From Virgisporangium ochraceum (GTDB lineage: Bacteria; Actinomycetota; Actinomycetes; Mycobacteriales; Micromonosporaceae): a stretch of 64,000 nucleotides of DNA. The first letter of the stretch is position 1. Every line of letters begins with the position of its first letter. The notes under the pieces were generated by a model. It saw only the letters and a program-made list of their open reading frames with translations, searched no databases and was not told the origin of the DNA. The position numbers and the translations under genes are program-made. The DNA is taken from NCBI RefSeq assembly GCF_016863655.1, contig NZ_BOPH01000069.1, positions 40,598-104,597 of the forward strand. The letters are read 5' to 3'. Below are positions 37,605 to 44,828 of the stretch, in pieces.

Positions 37605-37767
37605 CGGCGAGGGTAGCGGCAGCGGCCGAGGTAGCGGATGGGCTACCTCGGCCGCTGCCGTCTGACCAGGGAAGCGGCCCGAGGTAGCGGGTAGCGGCAG
37701 CCACACCGAGGGCCTCGGAATCGACCTTGAGAGCCTCGCTGACGCCTTGGCGGGCCAGGCTGCTACC
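37600..37767. repeat. GGTAGCGG repeat cluster at the tra 3' end (clt candidate)
   Basis: GGTAGCGG begins at 37600, 37612, 37630, 37683 and 37690; GCTACC occurs inverted at 37642 and 37762. A cis locus of 8-bp TraB-recognition repeats near the tra gene is known in Streptomyces plasmids. Confidence 0.5.
37617..37660 (+). terminator. 19-bp inverted repeat after the tra gene
   Basis: Perfect 19-bp arms (37617-37635 and 37642-37660) with a 6-base loop, 13 bases after the tra stop. It is made from the GGTAGCGG repeats, so it may serve both termination and TraB binding. Confidence 0.7.
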
Positions 37768-37830
37768 TCGGGTTCACCCGTTCGCATGACATCGCTGAAA
37801 CCCGATACCCGAGCGTGTGAGGATCGCGCC

Positions 37831-38022
37831 ATGAGCCAGCCCACGGAACCGAGTGCCGTCACGATTCGCCTCATAGCGGTCGAGGCCGCAGGCAGGCGCC
37901 TCGGCGCCACGCCGGAACCCAAGTCTGACCACAAGAACGCTCGGGCGTTTGCCGCTGAGGACATCATCGCGACGGCGTTGTCACTCGAAACATTTATCAA
38001 GACAGGGCGGGTCGAATATTAA
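37831..38022 (+). CDS. Small hypothetical protein
   Basis: 63 aa, ATG after GAGG. Sequence SAVTIRLIAVEAAGRRLGAT and FAAEDIIATALSLETFIKTG suggests a small helical domain; no family recognised. It lies between the tra operon and the membrane-anchored pair. Confidence 0.55.
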   Translation: MSQPTEPSAVTIRLIAVEAAGRRLGATPEPKSDHKNARAFAAEDIIATALSLETFIKTGRVEY

Positions 38023-38032
38023 CCGCCTGGCG

Positions 38033-38038
38033 TAGAGT
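38033..38038 (+). promoter_or_regulatory. -10 element, leaderless start of cargo gene 1
   Basis: TAGAGT, seven bases, then GTG at 38046. The paralogous next gene shows TACAGT (38801-38806), six bases, then GTG at 38813; neither has a ribosome site. Confidence 0.45.
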
Positions 38039-38045
38039 GCCGCGC

Positions 38046-38792
38046 GTGAAGTTGACCGACACGTGGCAATTCTGGATTGCCATGATCACTCTCGGCCTGG
38101 CGCTTATCGGGGCCGTCACTGGGGTTGTCAGCCTCAGAAGGCAGACCGTCATGGGTGAGCGCAGCGCCAGGGCCGCCGAGCGATCCGCCGATGAGGCCGC
38201 AGAGGCGAACAAGCACGGCATGCGGGCAGCAGACGAAGCAGAGAAGGCCACACACGCCTCTGTGCGGTCTGCGGACTCGGCCGATATCTCGGCCGGTGAG
38301 GCTCGGACCATCACACGCATCGAGGCAGGGCGTCGCCATGATGAGCTTGGTCCCTCGGTCAGCGTGCGTTTTATCTGGCGACCCTCCCAAGCCGGCGGGC
38401 AAATCTACGCACTAGTAAAAAATACGGGGCAGCGCGATTTGTTGGTGTTGCCGGTTCAAGAATGGGAGACCGGGGGCGAGACAACGCTTAGCGATACTGT
38501 CCTGTACGCAGGCCATGAGAAGAGAATCGCGTACGCCCAATTCAGGTTAGGGCAGCTAGGTCAACTAGCGTTCTCCCCCAGCCAGTGGGATGACCGCCTC
38601 AATGCGTTTGGCGCGCAAGACAACGTGATCCGCAACGAACTGGCCGCCGAGCTTGAGCGCGCGGGAACCAACGTCGGGTATCTCTCGCTGCGCTACAGGT
38701 CTCCCGATGATTGTCCTTGCAACACCAGCCCGCCGAGCGCGGACTATGGGCACTGGTCGACGCGCCACTACGTCACCGAACTCGATATCTAG
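38046..38792 (+). CDS. Membrane-anchored cargo protein, paralogue 1
   Basis: 248 aa. One N-terminal membrane helix (about 8-30), a heptad-like Ala/Glu/Arg-rich coil (about 35-95), then a beta-rich domain with FIWRPSQ and a conserved C-terminal motif CPCxxxPPSxDYGHWxTxH. The same plan is repeated in the next gene. No known family is recognised. As cargo of a conjugative element it could act in surface exclusion or phage defence, but nothing in the sequence proves this. Confidence 0.7.
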   Translation: MKLTDTWQFWIAMITLGLALIGAVTGVVSLRRQTVMGERSARAAERSADEAAEANKHGMRAADEAEKATHASVRSADSADISAGEARTITRIEAGRRHDELGPSVSVRFIWRPSQAGGQIYALVKNTGQRDLLVLPVQEWETGGETTLSDTVLYAGHEKRIAYAQFRLGQLGQLAFSPSQWDDRLNAFGAQDNVIRNELAAELERAGTNVGYLSLRYRSPDDCPCNTSPPSADYGHWSTRHYVTELDI

Positions 38793-38812
38793 CCGGGCGC
38801 TACAGTGCTGGC

Positions 38813-39445
38813 GTGGCGGACGGGTGGGACATCCTCGGCGCGGTCGGCGGGACGGTCGGTGTCATCGGTGGCGTGGTGTTCGGAATCGCCTCGTGGCGCC
38901 TTAGTTCCCGCAGCGCCGACGCCGCCGACCGGGCCGTGGTTGCCGCCGACAGGTCGGCCGCAGAGGCGCAGGCCATAACCCTGATCGAGGCGCGTCGGTA
39001 TCACCGCGAGATCGCGCCCGACGGCATTAAGGTGGCGTTCCGCTGGCGGCCAGGGACGCCGCCGACCATCCACGCGCACATAACGAACAACAGCACGCGG
39101 GACGTAGACATCAGGGTTACTCATTACTCCGCCACGGGCGGGCATGAGGTCCCGACTACGCGCCCGCTGGCCGCTGGCACAACGGTTCTTGTTCCTCTGG
39201 GCTACCTCGGTCTGTCCGTCCCTGGCGAAGTAGAGGCCGATTGGGAGAACCAGTGGCAGAACTACCGGGACGCCCCCGCCGAGCGCGAGCGCCTCGATGC
39301 GGCGTTTCGGGGGTCGCCGCTAGACGGTGGCAAGGTAGTCATTGAGTACGCGATCGCCGAGCACTGCCCTTGCGACCTCGACCCGCCGAGCGGAGATTAT
39401 GGCCATTGGAAGACTACGCACCGCATCAACGGGGTGACGTTCTAG
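38813..39445 (+). CDS. Membrane-anchored cargo protein, paralogue 2
   Basis: 210 aa. Membrane helix at about 7-27, a shorter coil (RSADAADRAVVAADRSAAEA, ITLIEARRYH), a beta-rich domain with FRWRPGT, and the C-terminal motif CPCDLDPPSGDYGHWKTTH. Clearly related to the gene in front, so a duplication within the element. The GTG lies six bases after TACAGT, fitting a leaderless message of its own. Confidence 0.7.
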   Translation: MADGWDILGAVGGTVGVIGGVVFGIASWRLSSRSADAADRAVVAADRSAAEAQAITLIEARRYHREIAPDGIKVAFRWRPGTPPTIHAHITNNSTRDVDIRVTHYSATGGHEVPTTRPLAAGTTVLVPLGYLGLSVPGEVEADWENQWQNYRDAPAERERLDAAFRGSPLDGGKVVIEYAIAEHCPCDLDPPSGDYGHWKTTHRINGVTF

Positions 39446-39452
39446 TCGACTG

Positions 39453-39701
39453 TCATCTTGTCCGGCCGGTCGACAGGCTGCCATCCGGCGGGGGCAACGG
39501 CCGCGGTGGCTTGGGTGGACCCTCCGTCAAGGCGAGAATCGCGGCCGCGACCGCCATGAGCGCCTTAGCCGTCGCGGCCTGGGCGAGTACCGCACTGTCT
39601 TCGACGCTGGGGTTCGAGTTGTTCGTATTCCTAATGGCCTTACCGATAAGGCTCTCGGCCTCATCGATGCGGGAACGCGCTGATCGTGCGTGGCTCAACA
39701 C
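39453..39701 (-). CDS. Small hypothetical protein, minus strand
   Basis: 82 aa from a GTG with a GGAGG ribosome site five bases ahead. Helical Ala-rich core (ATAKALMAVAAAILALTEGP) and a Pro-rich tail; not recognised. It runs tail to tail with cargo gene 2. Confidence 0.5.
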   Translation of the reverse strand: MLSHARSARSRIDEAESLIGKAIRNTNNSNPSVEDSAVLAQAATAKALMAVAAAILALTEGPPKPPRPLPPPDGSLSTGRTR

Positions 39702-39766
39702 GGGGCCTCCAATCATCCGGGATGACCACCCTGCCGGGCGTAGACCCAAGGTCACAAGAGCGCACG

Positions 39767-40018
39767 CTAATCAGGCTCGATGCCGCCGGCCCGCAGGATT
39801 GACCTGACGCGCTCCCGGGAGTAGCCGGTCACCTCGATGATCTCTTTCTGCGCCATGCCGGCGCGGGCCGCATCCACCATCGCGGCGTGTAGGTCCGTGC
39901 GGCACGCCTCGGCCTTCTCCCTGGCGGCCCTGATGCGGGCCTCGGCGGCGGCCTTGGCTGACTCGATGCCCTTTTCCGCCTCGCGGTAGGCGCGTGCGGC
40001 GGCGCGTAGATCAGCCAT
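39767..40018 (-). CDS. Small coiled-coil/helix-turn-helix protein
   Basis: 83 aa. The first half is an Ala/Glu/Arg coil; the second half (GMAQKEIIEVTGYSRERVRS) reads as a helix-turn-helix. Probably a small DNA-binding regulator of the element. Confidence 0.65.
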   Translation of the reverse strand: MADLRAAARAYREAEKGIESAKAAAEARIRAAREKAEACRTDLHAAMVDAARAGMAQKEIIEVTGYSRERVRSILRAGGIEPD

Positions 40019-40068
40019 GCCGCCGATGGTTCCATTTGGGTAGCTTTGCCCAATCAGAGAGTAACAAC

Positions 40069-40099
40069 TGGGCCTAGAGTGACTTGCCTGCTAGGCCCA
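40069..40099. promoter_or_regulatory. Inverted repeat, operator candidate
   Basis: TGGGCCTAG/CTAGGCCCA with a 13-base spacer in the divergent gap 40019-40193, with a smaller TTGGG/CCCAA pair next to it (about 40037-40052). It suits a dimeric repressor such as the HTH protein encoded beside it. Confidence 0.4.
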
Positions 40100-40193
40100 A
40101 CGGGAATAGCGTCGCTGGGCATAGACGAAGGCGGGCCGGGCGGTGCTGTGAACACCGTTGCACCGGCCCTAGCCCCTACAGGGAGGGGTTCCG

Positions 40194-40394
40194 ATGAGTA
40201 TGCAAGGGGAACTGACCGACGTGGCCGAGCGGGCGCTACGGGCCTTTGGGGGCGACGTGACGCGCCCGCAGGCCGCGCTATTGCTGACGATGTGGCGCTA
40301 CGTCCGTGACCTCACGCCAGCCGACATGGCGGCAGTCCTCGGCCGGTTTCCCTCGGCCGATCGGGTCGAGGCGGCGCAGGGCGGGAACCGATGA
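40194..40394 (+). CDS. Small hypothetical protein
   Basis: 66 aa, ATG after a strong GGGAGGGG. Helical (ELTDVAERALRAFGGDVTRP, ALLLTMWRYVRDLTPADMAA); not recognised. Overlaps the next gene by four bases (ATGA). Confidence 0.6.
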   Translation: MSMQGELTDVAERALRAFGGDVTRPQAALLLTMWRYVRDLTPADMAAVLGRFPSADRVEAAQGGNR

Positions 40395-40675
40395 GCGACC
40401 TTCTACCGCCCGGCCCTGAACTGTTCGCCGCGAACCAACGCGTGCTTGCCGAGCGCCTCGGTTGGCCGCTCGGGGCCGTCGAGGCTTGCCAGTCGATCGA
40501 TGAGGAGTTTCCTGGCTGGTACACGCTCTATTGGCCCGTCCATCGCGGCAAACCGGCCGGCTACTACGCCTTCCATGACAACTCGAACTGGATGGAACCG
40601 CACCTCTACGGGGCTACGCCAGATGACTTACGCGAGGCCATCAGGACGCACCGTTGCCCAAGCCGCTGGACCTAA
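40391..40675 (+). CDS. Hypothetical protein
   Basis: 94 aa. Rich in Trp, Tyr, Pro and His (FPGWYTLYWPVHRGKPAGYY, FHDNSNWMEPHLYG), a small globular protein of unknown role, translated together with the gene before it. Confidence 0.6.
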   Translation: MSDLLPPGPELFAANQRVLAERLGWPLGAVEACQSIDEEFPGWYTLYWPVHRGKPAGYYAFHDNSNWMEPHLYGATPDDLREAIRTHRCPSRWT

Positions 40676-40697
40676 CGCGTTACTCACCCTCAGCTCG

Positions 40698-40726
40698 GGG
40701 CCTGGCTTCCGCGTGACGCCAGGCCC
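40698..40726 (+). terminator. Hairpin after the 40194-40675 gene pair
   Basis: Perfect 9-bp stem GGGCCTGGC/GCCAGGCCC with 11-base loop, 22 bases after the stop. Confidence 0.7.
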
Positions 40727-41111
40727 TAGCGCTGTCAGGGCCATCGCAGTTGGAGTCACTCAATGTAACGTTACTACGGAGAGTGATGCGCTCTAATCGG
40801 TCATACGGACTCCGCGGCCAACCAGCCAATACTACAGAAAGTAACCACCAAGCGAGCGTCGAAGTAGAGGCACCATTGTCTGTCTGTACCCGCCAGTCAC
40901 CAGCACAGTGAGCATGCGCTGTCAAGGGCTCTGACCTGCGAAAACGCAGTGTAGCGGGGAGTTGCGCGCGCTCGGGGGGAGAATTGGGCGAGGTCGGGGG
41001 TCACCCGCCCTCGCCTACCCTCAAAAAAATACGGACGGTGACGGCGGTCCGATGCTACATAGCGTGACACTCGTCGAATCGTCACTCACCGTCCCGTTCC
41101 CTGATTCGAAT

Positions 41112-41148
41112 ACAGAGGGTGACCCTCGGGCAGGAGGTCACCCTCTGT
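41112..41148 (-). terminator. Hairpin after the minus-strand phage-like block
   Basis: Perfect 13-bp stem ACAGAGGGTGACC/GGTCACCCTCTGT with 11-base loop, 4 bases after the stop of the tail-fibre-like gene. Confidence 0.8.
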
Positions 41149-41152
41149 GTTG

Positions 41153-41659
41153 TCACTGAGGTTGGTACACCCCGTTCAATACGAGAACGTCTGTGCTCGC
41201 CCATGTGAACGGGACGGTAGGCGTAACGATTGAGCCTGGCCCATTCGCTGTGCCGAGGATCAGTACGCCAGATTCGGTTCGCGTGGTGATTCCGTATGTG
41301 GCTCCACTGGAGGTATCGGTTGCGGTCCCGTATGCAACCAGATCAAGGAGACTGGTAGCTGACGGCGCGTTGGTGCCTGTCGGCACACCGATCCTCCATA
41401 CGCCCGTTCCGAACGTGGTGGTCGATCCCATCACGATGCGAACAGTGAAATTGACCCCATCCGCCCCTGCCGACCGCCTGAATCGGCCGCTAATACTGCC
41501 ATTGCCGATCGCTGGATTGCTTCCGCTAGCTGTCCAGGCTGGCGTAAATGAGGTCCATCCTGGCGCCGTTAAGGCGTCGATCTGGTCCAGGATGGCGTCT
41601 AGGTTTGTAGAGGTCACTTTGTGACCTGCGGGCATCGAGGGGCGAGCAGACCAAGCCAT
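41153..41659 (-). CDS. Phage tail-fibre-like protein
   Basis: 168 aa from an ATG behind GGGGGCG. Pattern WTSFTPAWTASGSNPAIGNG, then ISGRFRR and VNFTVRIVMGSTTTFG followed by beta-rich sequence, matches the short receptor-binding or tail-appendage domain seen in many actinophage genomes (from memory). This is unusual in a conjugative element. Its ATG overlaps the stop of the gene in front by one base. Confidence 0.6.
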   Translation of the reverse strand: MAWSARPSMPAGHKVTSTNLDAILDQIDALTAPGWTSFTPAWTASGSNPAIGNGSISGRFRRSAGADGVNFTVRIVMGSTTTFGTGVWRIGVPTGTNAPSATSLLDLVAYGTATDTSSGATYGITTRTESGVLILGTANGPGSIVTPTVPFTWASTDVLVLNGVYQPQ

Positions 41660-41826
41660 TATTCGCCCCCGCAAGCCTGCTGGAACAACATCACACCAAG
41701 GGCAACCTCAAGAGGAACATCCCCATTCGACTTGGCGGCCCACCTTACTGCGCGCGCCATTCCTTCGCGCGAAGGGCCGAGTTCGGCGAATTCGGCAAGA
41801 ATCCGCTTGATTTCCTGCCTATCCAT
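41659..41826 (-). CDS. Small hypothetical protein
   Basis: 55 aa from ATG 41826 to TAA 41659: MDRQEIKRILAEFAELGPSR at the start, ...VALGVMLFQQACGGE at the end. It overlaps both neighbours slightly, as in phage operons. Not recognised. Confidence 0.6.
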   Translation of the reverse strand: MDRQEIKRILAEFAELGPSREGMARAVRWAAKSNGDVPLEVALGVMLFQQACGGE

Positions 41827-41962
41827 TCTTGCTGGCTTCCTTTGCCTCTCGACGGGCTACGCGGATCACTTTTTTCACGGCGCGTTCATTTGCGTCGTCG
41901 CTTCCTCCGTACTTGTGGCGTAGGCGCTCGATTCGGCGTCGCATTCTCGGGGTGATTCTCAT
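41819..41962 (-). CDS. Small basic protein
   Basis: 47 aa, very Arg/Lys-rich (MRRRIERLRHKYGG, KKVIRVARREAKEASKNG). It begins inside the end of the gene in front in another frame (77-base overlap) and ends 8 bases into the next gene. The chain of overlaps supports it, but the long overlap leaves doubt. Confidence 0.45.
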   Translation of the reverse strand: MRITPRMRRRIERLRHKYGGSDDANERAVKKVIRVARREAKEASKNG

Positions 41963-42161
41963 TCGATTTGATCTCCATTACCGTGATGAACGGGCGGCCC
42001 TCGGTCCAGTCGTATCGGTACCGAGTCACGCGGAACCCTCGGCCCGCCTCGACGTGCCGCATGGCGGCCTCTAGGACGCCTGGCAGCCACCAAACAACGG
42101 GCCGCCCTGGTGTTGGCAGGGCGGCCCGTACGATGGCTTCACATTCGGCCTGACTGGTCAC
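41886..42161 (-). CDS. Hypothetical protein, paralogue of its neighbour
   Basis: 91 aa from a GTG. The part WWLPGVLEAAMRHVEAGRGF to GRPFITVMEIK lines up with the gene in front (WAPGVLAVADRLRRSGSGF to RRPLITVKAVV), so the two arose by duplication. Basic C-terminal tail (RRKRRRK). Function unknown. Confidence 0.6.
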   Translation of the reverse strand: MTSQAECEAIVRAALPTPGRPVVWWLPGVLEAAMRHVEAGRGFRVTRYRYDWTEGRPFITVMEIKSNENHPENATPNRAPTPQVRRKRRRK

Positions 42162-42171
42162 AGATTGGCGG

Positions 42172-42537
42172 TTACCGCGTCTCGACCGCGCGCCCGGTCA
42201 GCGTCGCTATGCCGCGCTGGCCCGCTGTGCGAGCAGATGCGTAGCCGGCGACCACGGCCTTGACAGTGATGAGCGGACGGCGGCCAGTGCGGTCGAGGTT
42301 CTCGCTGCTGGCCCGGAACCCTGAACCTGAACGCCGCAGCCGGTCTGCGACTGCCAGAACCCCTGGCGCCCAACGGATTTCAGCGTCACCGAGGTCGGTC
42401 CGCCACTGGCGTAGCAGGCGCTCACACGCGGCCCGATCGGCGGCGCTGTCCGCCCGAGCCCATGTCTGGCGCGCCTTGGCACCCGCGGCGGCCTGTCGCA
42501 TCGCTGCAATTCGTTGTGCTGGCGTCATTCCAGCCAT
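42172..42537 (-). CDS. Hypothetical protein, paralogue of its neighbour
   Basis: 121 aa. Helical N-terminus (MTPAQRIAAMRQAAAGAKAR) with an added domain related to the following gene. The ATG at 42537 lies just after the stop of the preceding gene; 42528 is an alternative. Confidence 0.6.
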   Translation of the reverse strand: MAGMTPAQRIAAMRQAAAGAKARQTWARADSAADRAACERLLRQWRTDLGDAEIRWAPGVLAVADRLRRSGSGFRASSENLDRTGRRPLITVKAVVAGYASARTAGQRGIATLTGRAVETR

Positions 42538-42539
42538 GG

Positions 42540-43415
42540 CTACGCCCCCCATCCTTCCTGGAACCGTGACGCAGTGCGAGGTGCGGGCGAGGGTGCCCGT
42601 GGCCCGCTATCCCCGCCCGCAGGCCCCCAACCGTCACCGATGATGGGCGCCACCTGGTCAGCGGTCGGCCTGCGGCGGCTGAGAGCGGGACCGTACTCCC
42701 TAGGCTCGGCCGGACCATCAGCCGGAACGTGTTCGTTGGCGGCTCGCGCATCCTCGACGCTAAGGGGCTCGGTATTGGGCGTCACCGAGTCAACGGGGCT
42801 CGCTGCGGTCGAGATGTAACGGATGTGCTTTTCCTCATCGGGCGTCAGGACGCCTCGGGCGGCAAGCGCCTTGGCTCGCTCTCCTCGGCTGGCCTGAATC
42901 AGGCGCGCACCCTCGACCAGGCCGAACAGGTCGACCCACTGACGTTCGCTGCGCAGGTACAGGCTTTGGTCACGGTGCGGGTCGCGGTGTGCGAACCGAA
43001 CCGCCGAGCCGAAACCGTCATCCTCGAACCGCATCCCGTACACCGAAAGCTCGGTGTCAAGCTCGGCGGCCCGCCGTTCCTTCGGCGTCATCGCCTCGGC
43101 CTTGGCGCGGTTCTCGGCGGTGAGGCGCGCCCATTCGGCGGCCTGCTCTTTCGGGTCCATCGCGTGTCCCACGCGCACCGAGCGGGCCTCGGAAACGGTG
43201 GCATTCTGCGCCTCGTACATTTCGGATGTGGTGAGGAACAGCCAGGGATACGCCTTGACCAGGCGGTGATTAGCCGGAAGTGCCTTTCCTGGTTCCGGCG
43301 CCACCATGTGACCCGTTTGTGGGTCCTTTACAACTGCGGCGCCGCCCATTTCTCGCGGACGGACGAATACGTATTCATTGGGCGCAGCCTCAGACTGCTT
43401 GCGCTTAAGCGCCAT
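42540..43415 (-). CDS. Hypothetical phage-like protein
   Basis: 291 aa. N-terminal part NEYVFVRPREMGGAAVVKDP and VAPEPGKALPANHRLVKAYP, then a charged helical region and a disordered Pro-rich end. The first part recalls small phage structural or accessory proteins, but I do not recognise the family. Confidence 0.6.
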   Translation of the reverse strand: MALKRKQSEAAPNEYVFVRPREMGGAAVVKDPQTGHMVAPEPGKALPANHRLVKAYPWLFLTTSEMYEAQNATVSEARSVRVGHAMDPKEQAAEWARLTAENRAKAEAMTPKERRAAELDTELSVYGMRFEDDGFGSAVRFAHRDPHRDQSLYLRSERQWVDLFGLVEGARLIQASRGERAKALAARGVLTPDEEKHIRYISTAASPVDSVTPNTEPLSVEDARAANEHVPADGPAEPREYGPALSRRRPTADQVAPIIGDGWGPAGGDSGPRAPSPAPRTASRFQEGWGA

Positions 43416-43845
43416 GAGTTCTCCTTACTTGCAGATAGATATCGAGGTCATCCGAGTTGATAACCCACGCTCGGCCGACCTTTCGGCCAAGCCCTTTACC
43501 GCCGTGGCGTTCCGGTCTAGCGAGGCGGCGCATATGCCGCTCGGTCACGCCCGCGATTGTGGCGGCCTCGGAAATGGACAGACTTCTGTCCCTGTCTTTA
43601 AGTGTGACATTCGCTGAATCTGGCGGACCGTCCATAGGACCGCCAGCGGTCATTGACCGCTGTACGGGCGCCGTGTCGTAATGTCTTCCCGCTCGGCGCA
43701 ATGCCTCAATGGCGCTATCGACCTCGGCCCTTAACTCAACCGGGAGATACCGCAGCGTCCTGGCCGCGTGATTGTCGGCTAGGCGGGCAAGGAACCATGC
43801 GGCCCCGCCGTTGATAACCGCCGCCTCGATGTAGCCGGCGCTCAT
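43405..43845 (-). CDS. Helix-turn-helix DNA-binding protein
   Basis: 146 aa. Residues about 88-140 (SLSISEAATIAGVTERHMRR, VGRAWVINSDDLDIYL) form an excisionase/MerR-like helix-turn-helix. The first 60 residues are an added helical domain. Likely regulator of the following block. Confidence 0.7.
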   Translation of the reverse strand: MSAGYIEAAVINGGAAWFLARLADNHAARTLRYLPVELRAEVDSAIEALRRAGRHYDTAPVQRSMTAGGPMDGPPDSANVTLKDRDRSLSISEAATIAGVTERHMRRLARPERHGGKGLGRKVGRAWVINSDDLDIYLQVRRTHGA

Positions 43846-43868
43846 TTGGCCCCTGCCTCAAACGGGTA

Positions 43869-43893
43869 GGGGACGGTCCCCGCGACCGTCCCC
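43869..43893 (-). terminator. Hairpin in the gap 43846-43921
   Basis: Perfect 10-bp stem GGGGACGGTC/GACCGTCCCC with loop CCCGC, after the stop at 43922. It separates the replication operon from the phage-like block. Confidence 0.8.
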
Positions 43894-43921
43894 ATTCCGT
43901 CAGCGGGCCTCTGAGGGGCGC

Positions 43922-44401
43922 TCACGCACCATTCCGGCGTGAGGCGCGGGCGGCGGCCCGCCGCTCGGCCCGGTTACCGGGCCAGGGCGAGGCACCAATC
44001 AGCGCCATCGGAGGTCGGCCGTCAGCACAGTCCCGGCACAGGCCCACAATGAAGATCACGAAATCAACCACGCCGCGATACCAGGCACCCGACCTCGGCT
44101 CGGCATTCCCGCAGAGGTCGCACCGAGGCGCCATGCCCTCGAAATCGAGGCCGTTGGCGCACGGCTGGCAGAAGAGGTAACCCGGCTGGCGCGCCAGGAC
44201 GTACAGCGGGCGCGGCATCTGGGTGACGTGGCCGCAGTCGCGGCCCTGGTGGCTGCGGATGGCGGCCTGGTGCCGTTCCCACAACGGGGCGACCAGCGTC
44301 CCGCTGAGGGCGGGGCCGACACAGCCGAGGCGCTCGGACAGGCGCTCGGCGTGGTCAGCGGCGGCCTGGCGCTGATCCTCAAGCCAGGTGGGGTTATCCA
44401 T
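43922..44401 (-). CDS. Zinc-ribbon-like hypothetical protein
   Basis: 159 aa. Cys pairs CxxC at FCQPCANG, CDLCGN and CRDCADG suggest a zinc-binding fold; the N-terminus is helical. Its start overlaps the gene in front by 8 bases. Function unknown. Confidence 0.65.
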   Translation of the reverse strand: MDNPTWLEDQRQAAADHAERLSERLGCVGPALSGTLVAPLWERHQAAIRSHQGRDCGHVTQMPRPLYVLARQPGYLFCQPCANGLDFEGMAPRCDLCGNAEPRSGAWYRGVVDFVIFIVGLCRDCADGRPPMALIGASPWPGNRAERRAAARASRRNGA

Positions 44402-44828
44402 GGGTGTTGCTCCGATTCCAAGTCATCTCAAGGGTTTCGAGCAAGTACGGGCATCGCGTGACCGACTGCGCAACGGGGTGGTTGTGACGGCCAGGCCAGC
44501 GGCATGCGCCAACATGGCCGCCGGCCCCAAGCTGCGCCGCCGAGGCGTGGCACCCGTCGCATGCCAACACCACGGCGCGGCCCTCGGCCACCTCGGGCCA
44601 CTCGGCGGGCACCGCGCACGGCTGTTCCGGCACAGCGGCGGCCAGGTCGGCATCATTGACCTCGGCTCCGGACCAGTCCGCGCGCCAGACGTGGCCGAGG
44701 CTGCACCGATACCACGCCCTCACCGAGCGGTGCCCGTGACGCCGGACCAGCGCCACGGGCCGACACAACGGGCTGTCGTCGCACCGCCAACACGGGTCGG
44801 TCAGCCGGGTGCGGGTCGGGGCGTTCAT
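44394..44828 (-). CDS. Cys-rich hypothetical protein
   Basis: 144 aa. CWRCDDSPLC, then HRSVRAWYRCSLGHVWRADW and CDGCHASA suggest a zinc-binding domain. Its ATG overlaps the stop of the split replication gene (ATGA), so it was coupled to it before the insertion. Confidence 0.65.
   Translation of the reverse strand: MNAPTRTRLTDPCWRCDDSPLCRPVALVRRHGHRSVRAWYRCSLGHVWRADWSGAEVNDADLAAAVPEQPCAVPAEWPEVAEGRAVVLACDGCHASAAQLGAGGHVGACRWPGRHNHPVAQSVTRCPYLLETLEMTWNRSNTHG

Larger units (their letters stand above)
40676..41152. other. Intergenic region with convergent terminators
   Basis: No convincing gene. It holds the hairpin after the plus-strand pair (40698-40726), the 10-bp palindrome GTAACGTTAC (40767-40776), a CTGCG-AAAA-CGCAG hairpin near 40937, a run of seven A near 41024, and the hairpin at 41112-41148. 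Confidence 0.6.

Noticed and set aside
40680..40925. Minus-strand frame of 81 codons in the gap 40676-41152
   Set aside because: No ribosome site, overlaps a terminator-like hairpin and lacks a plausible protein pattern.
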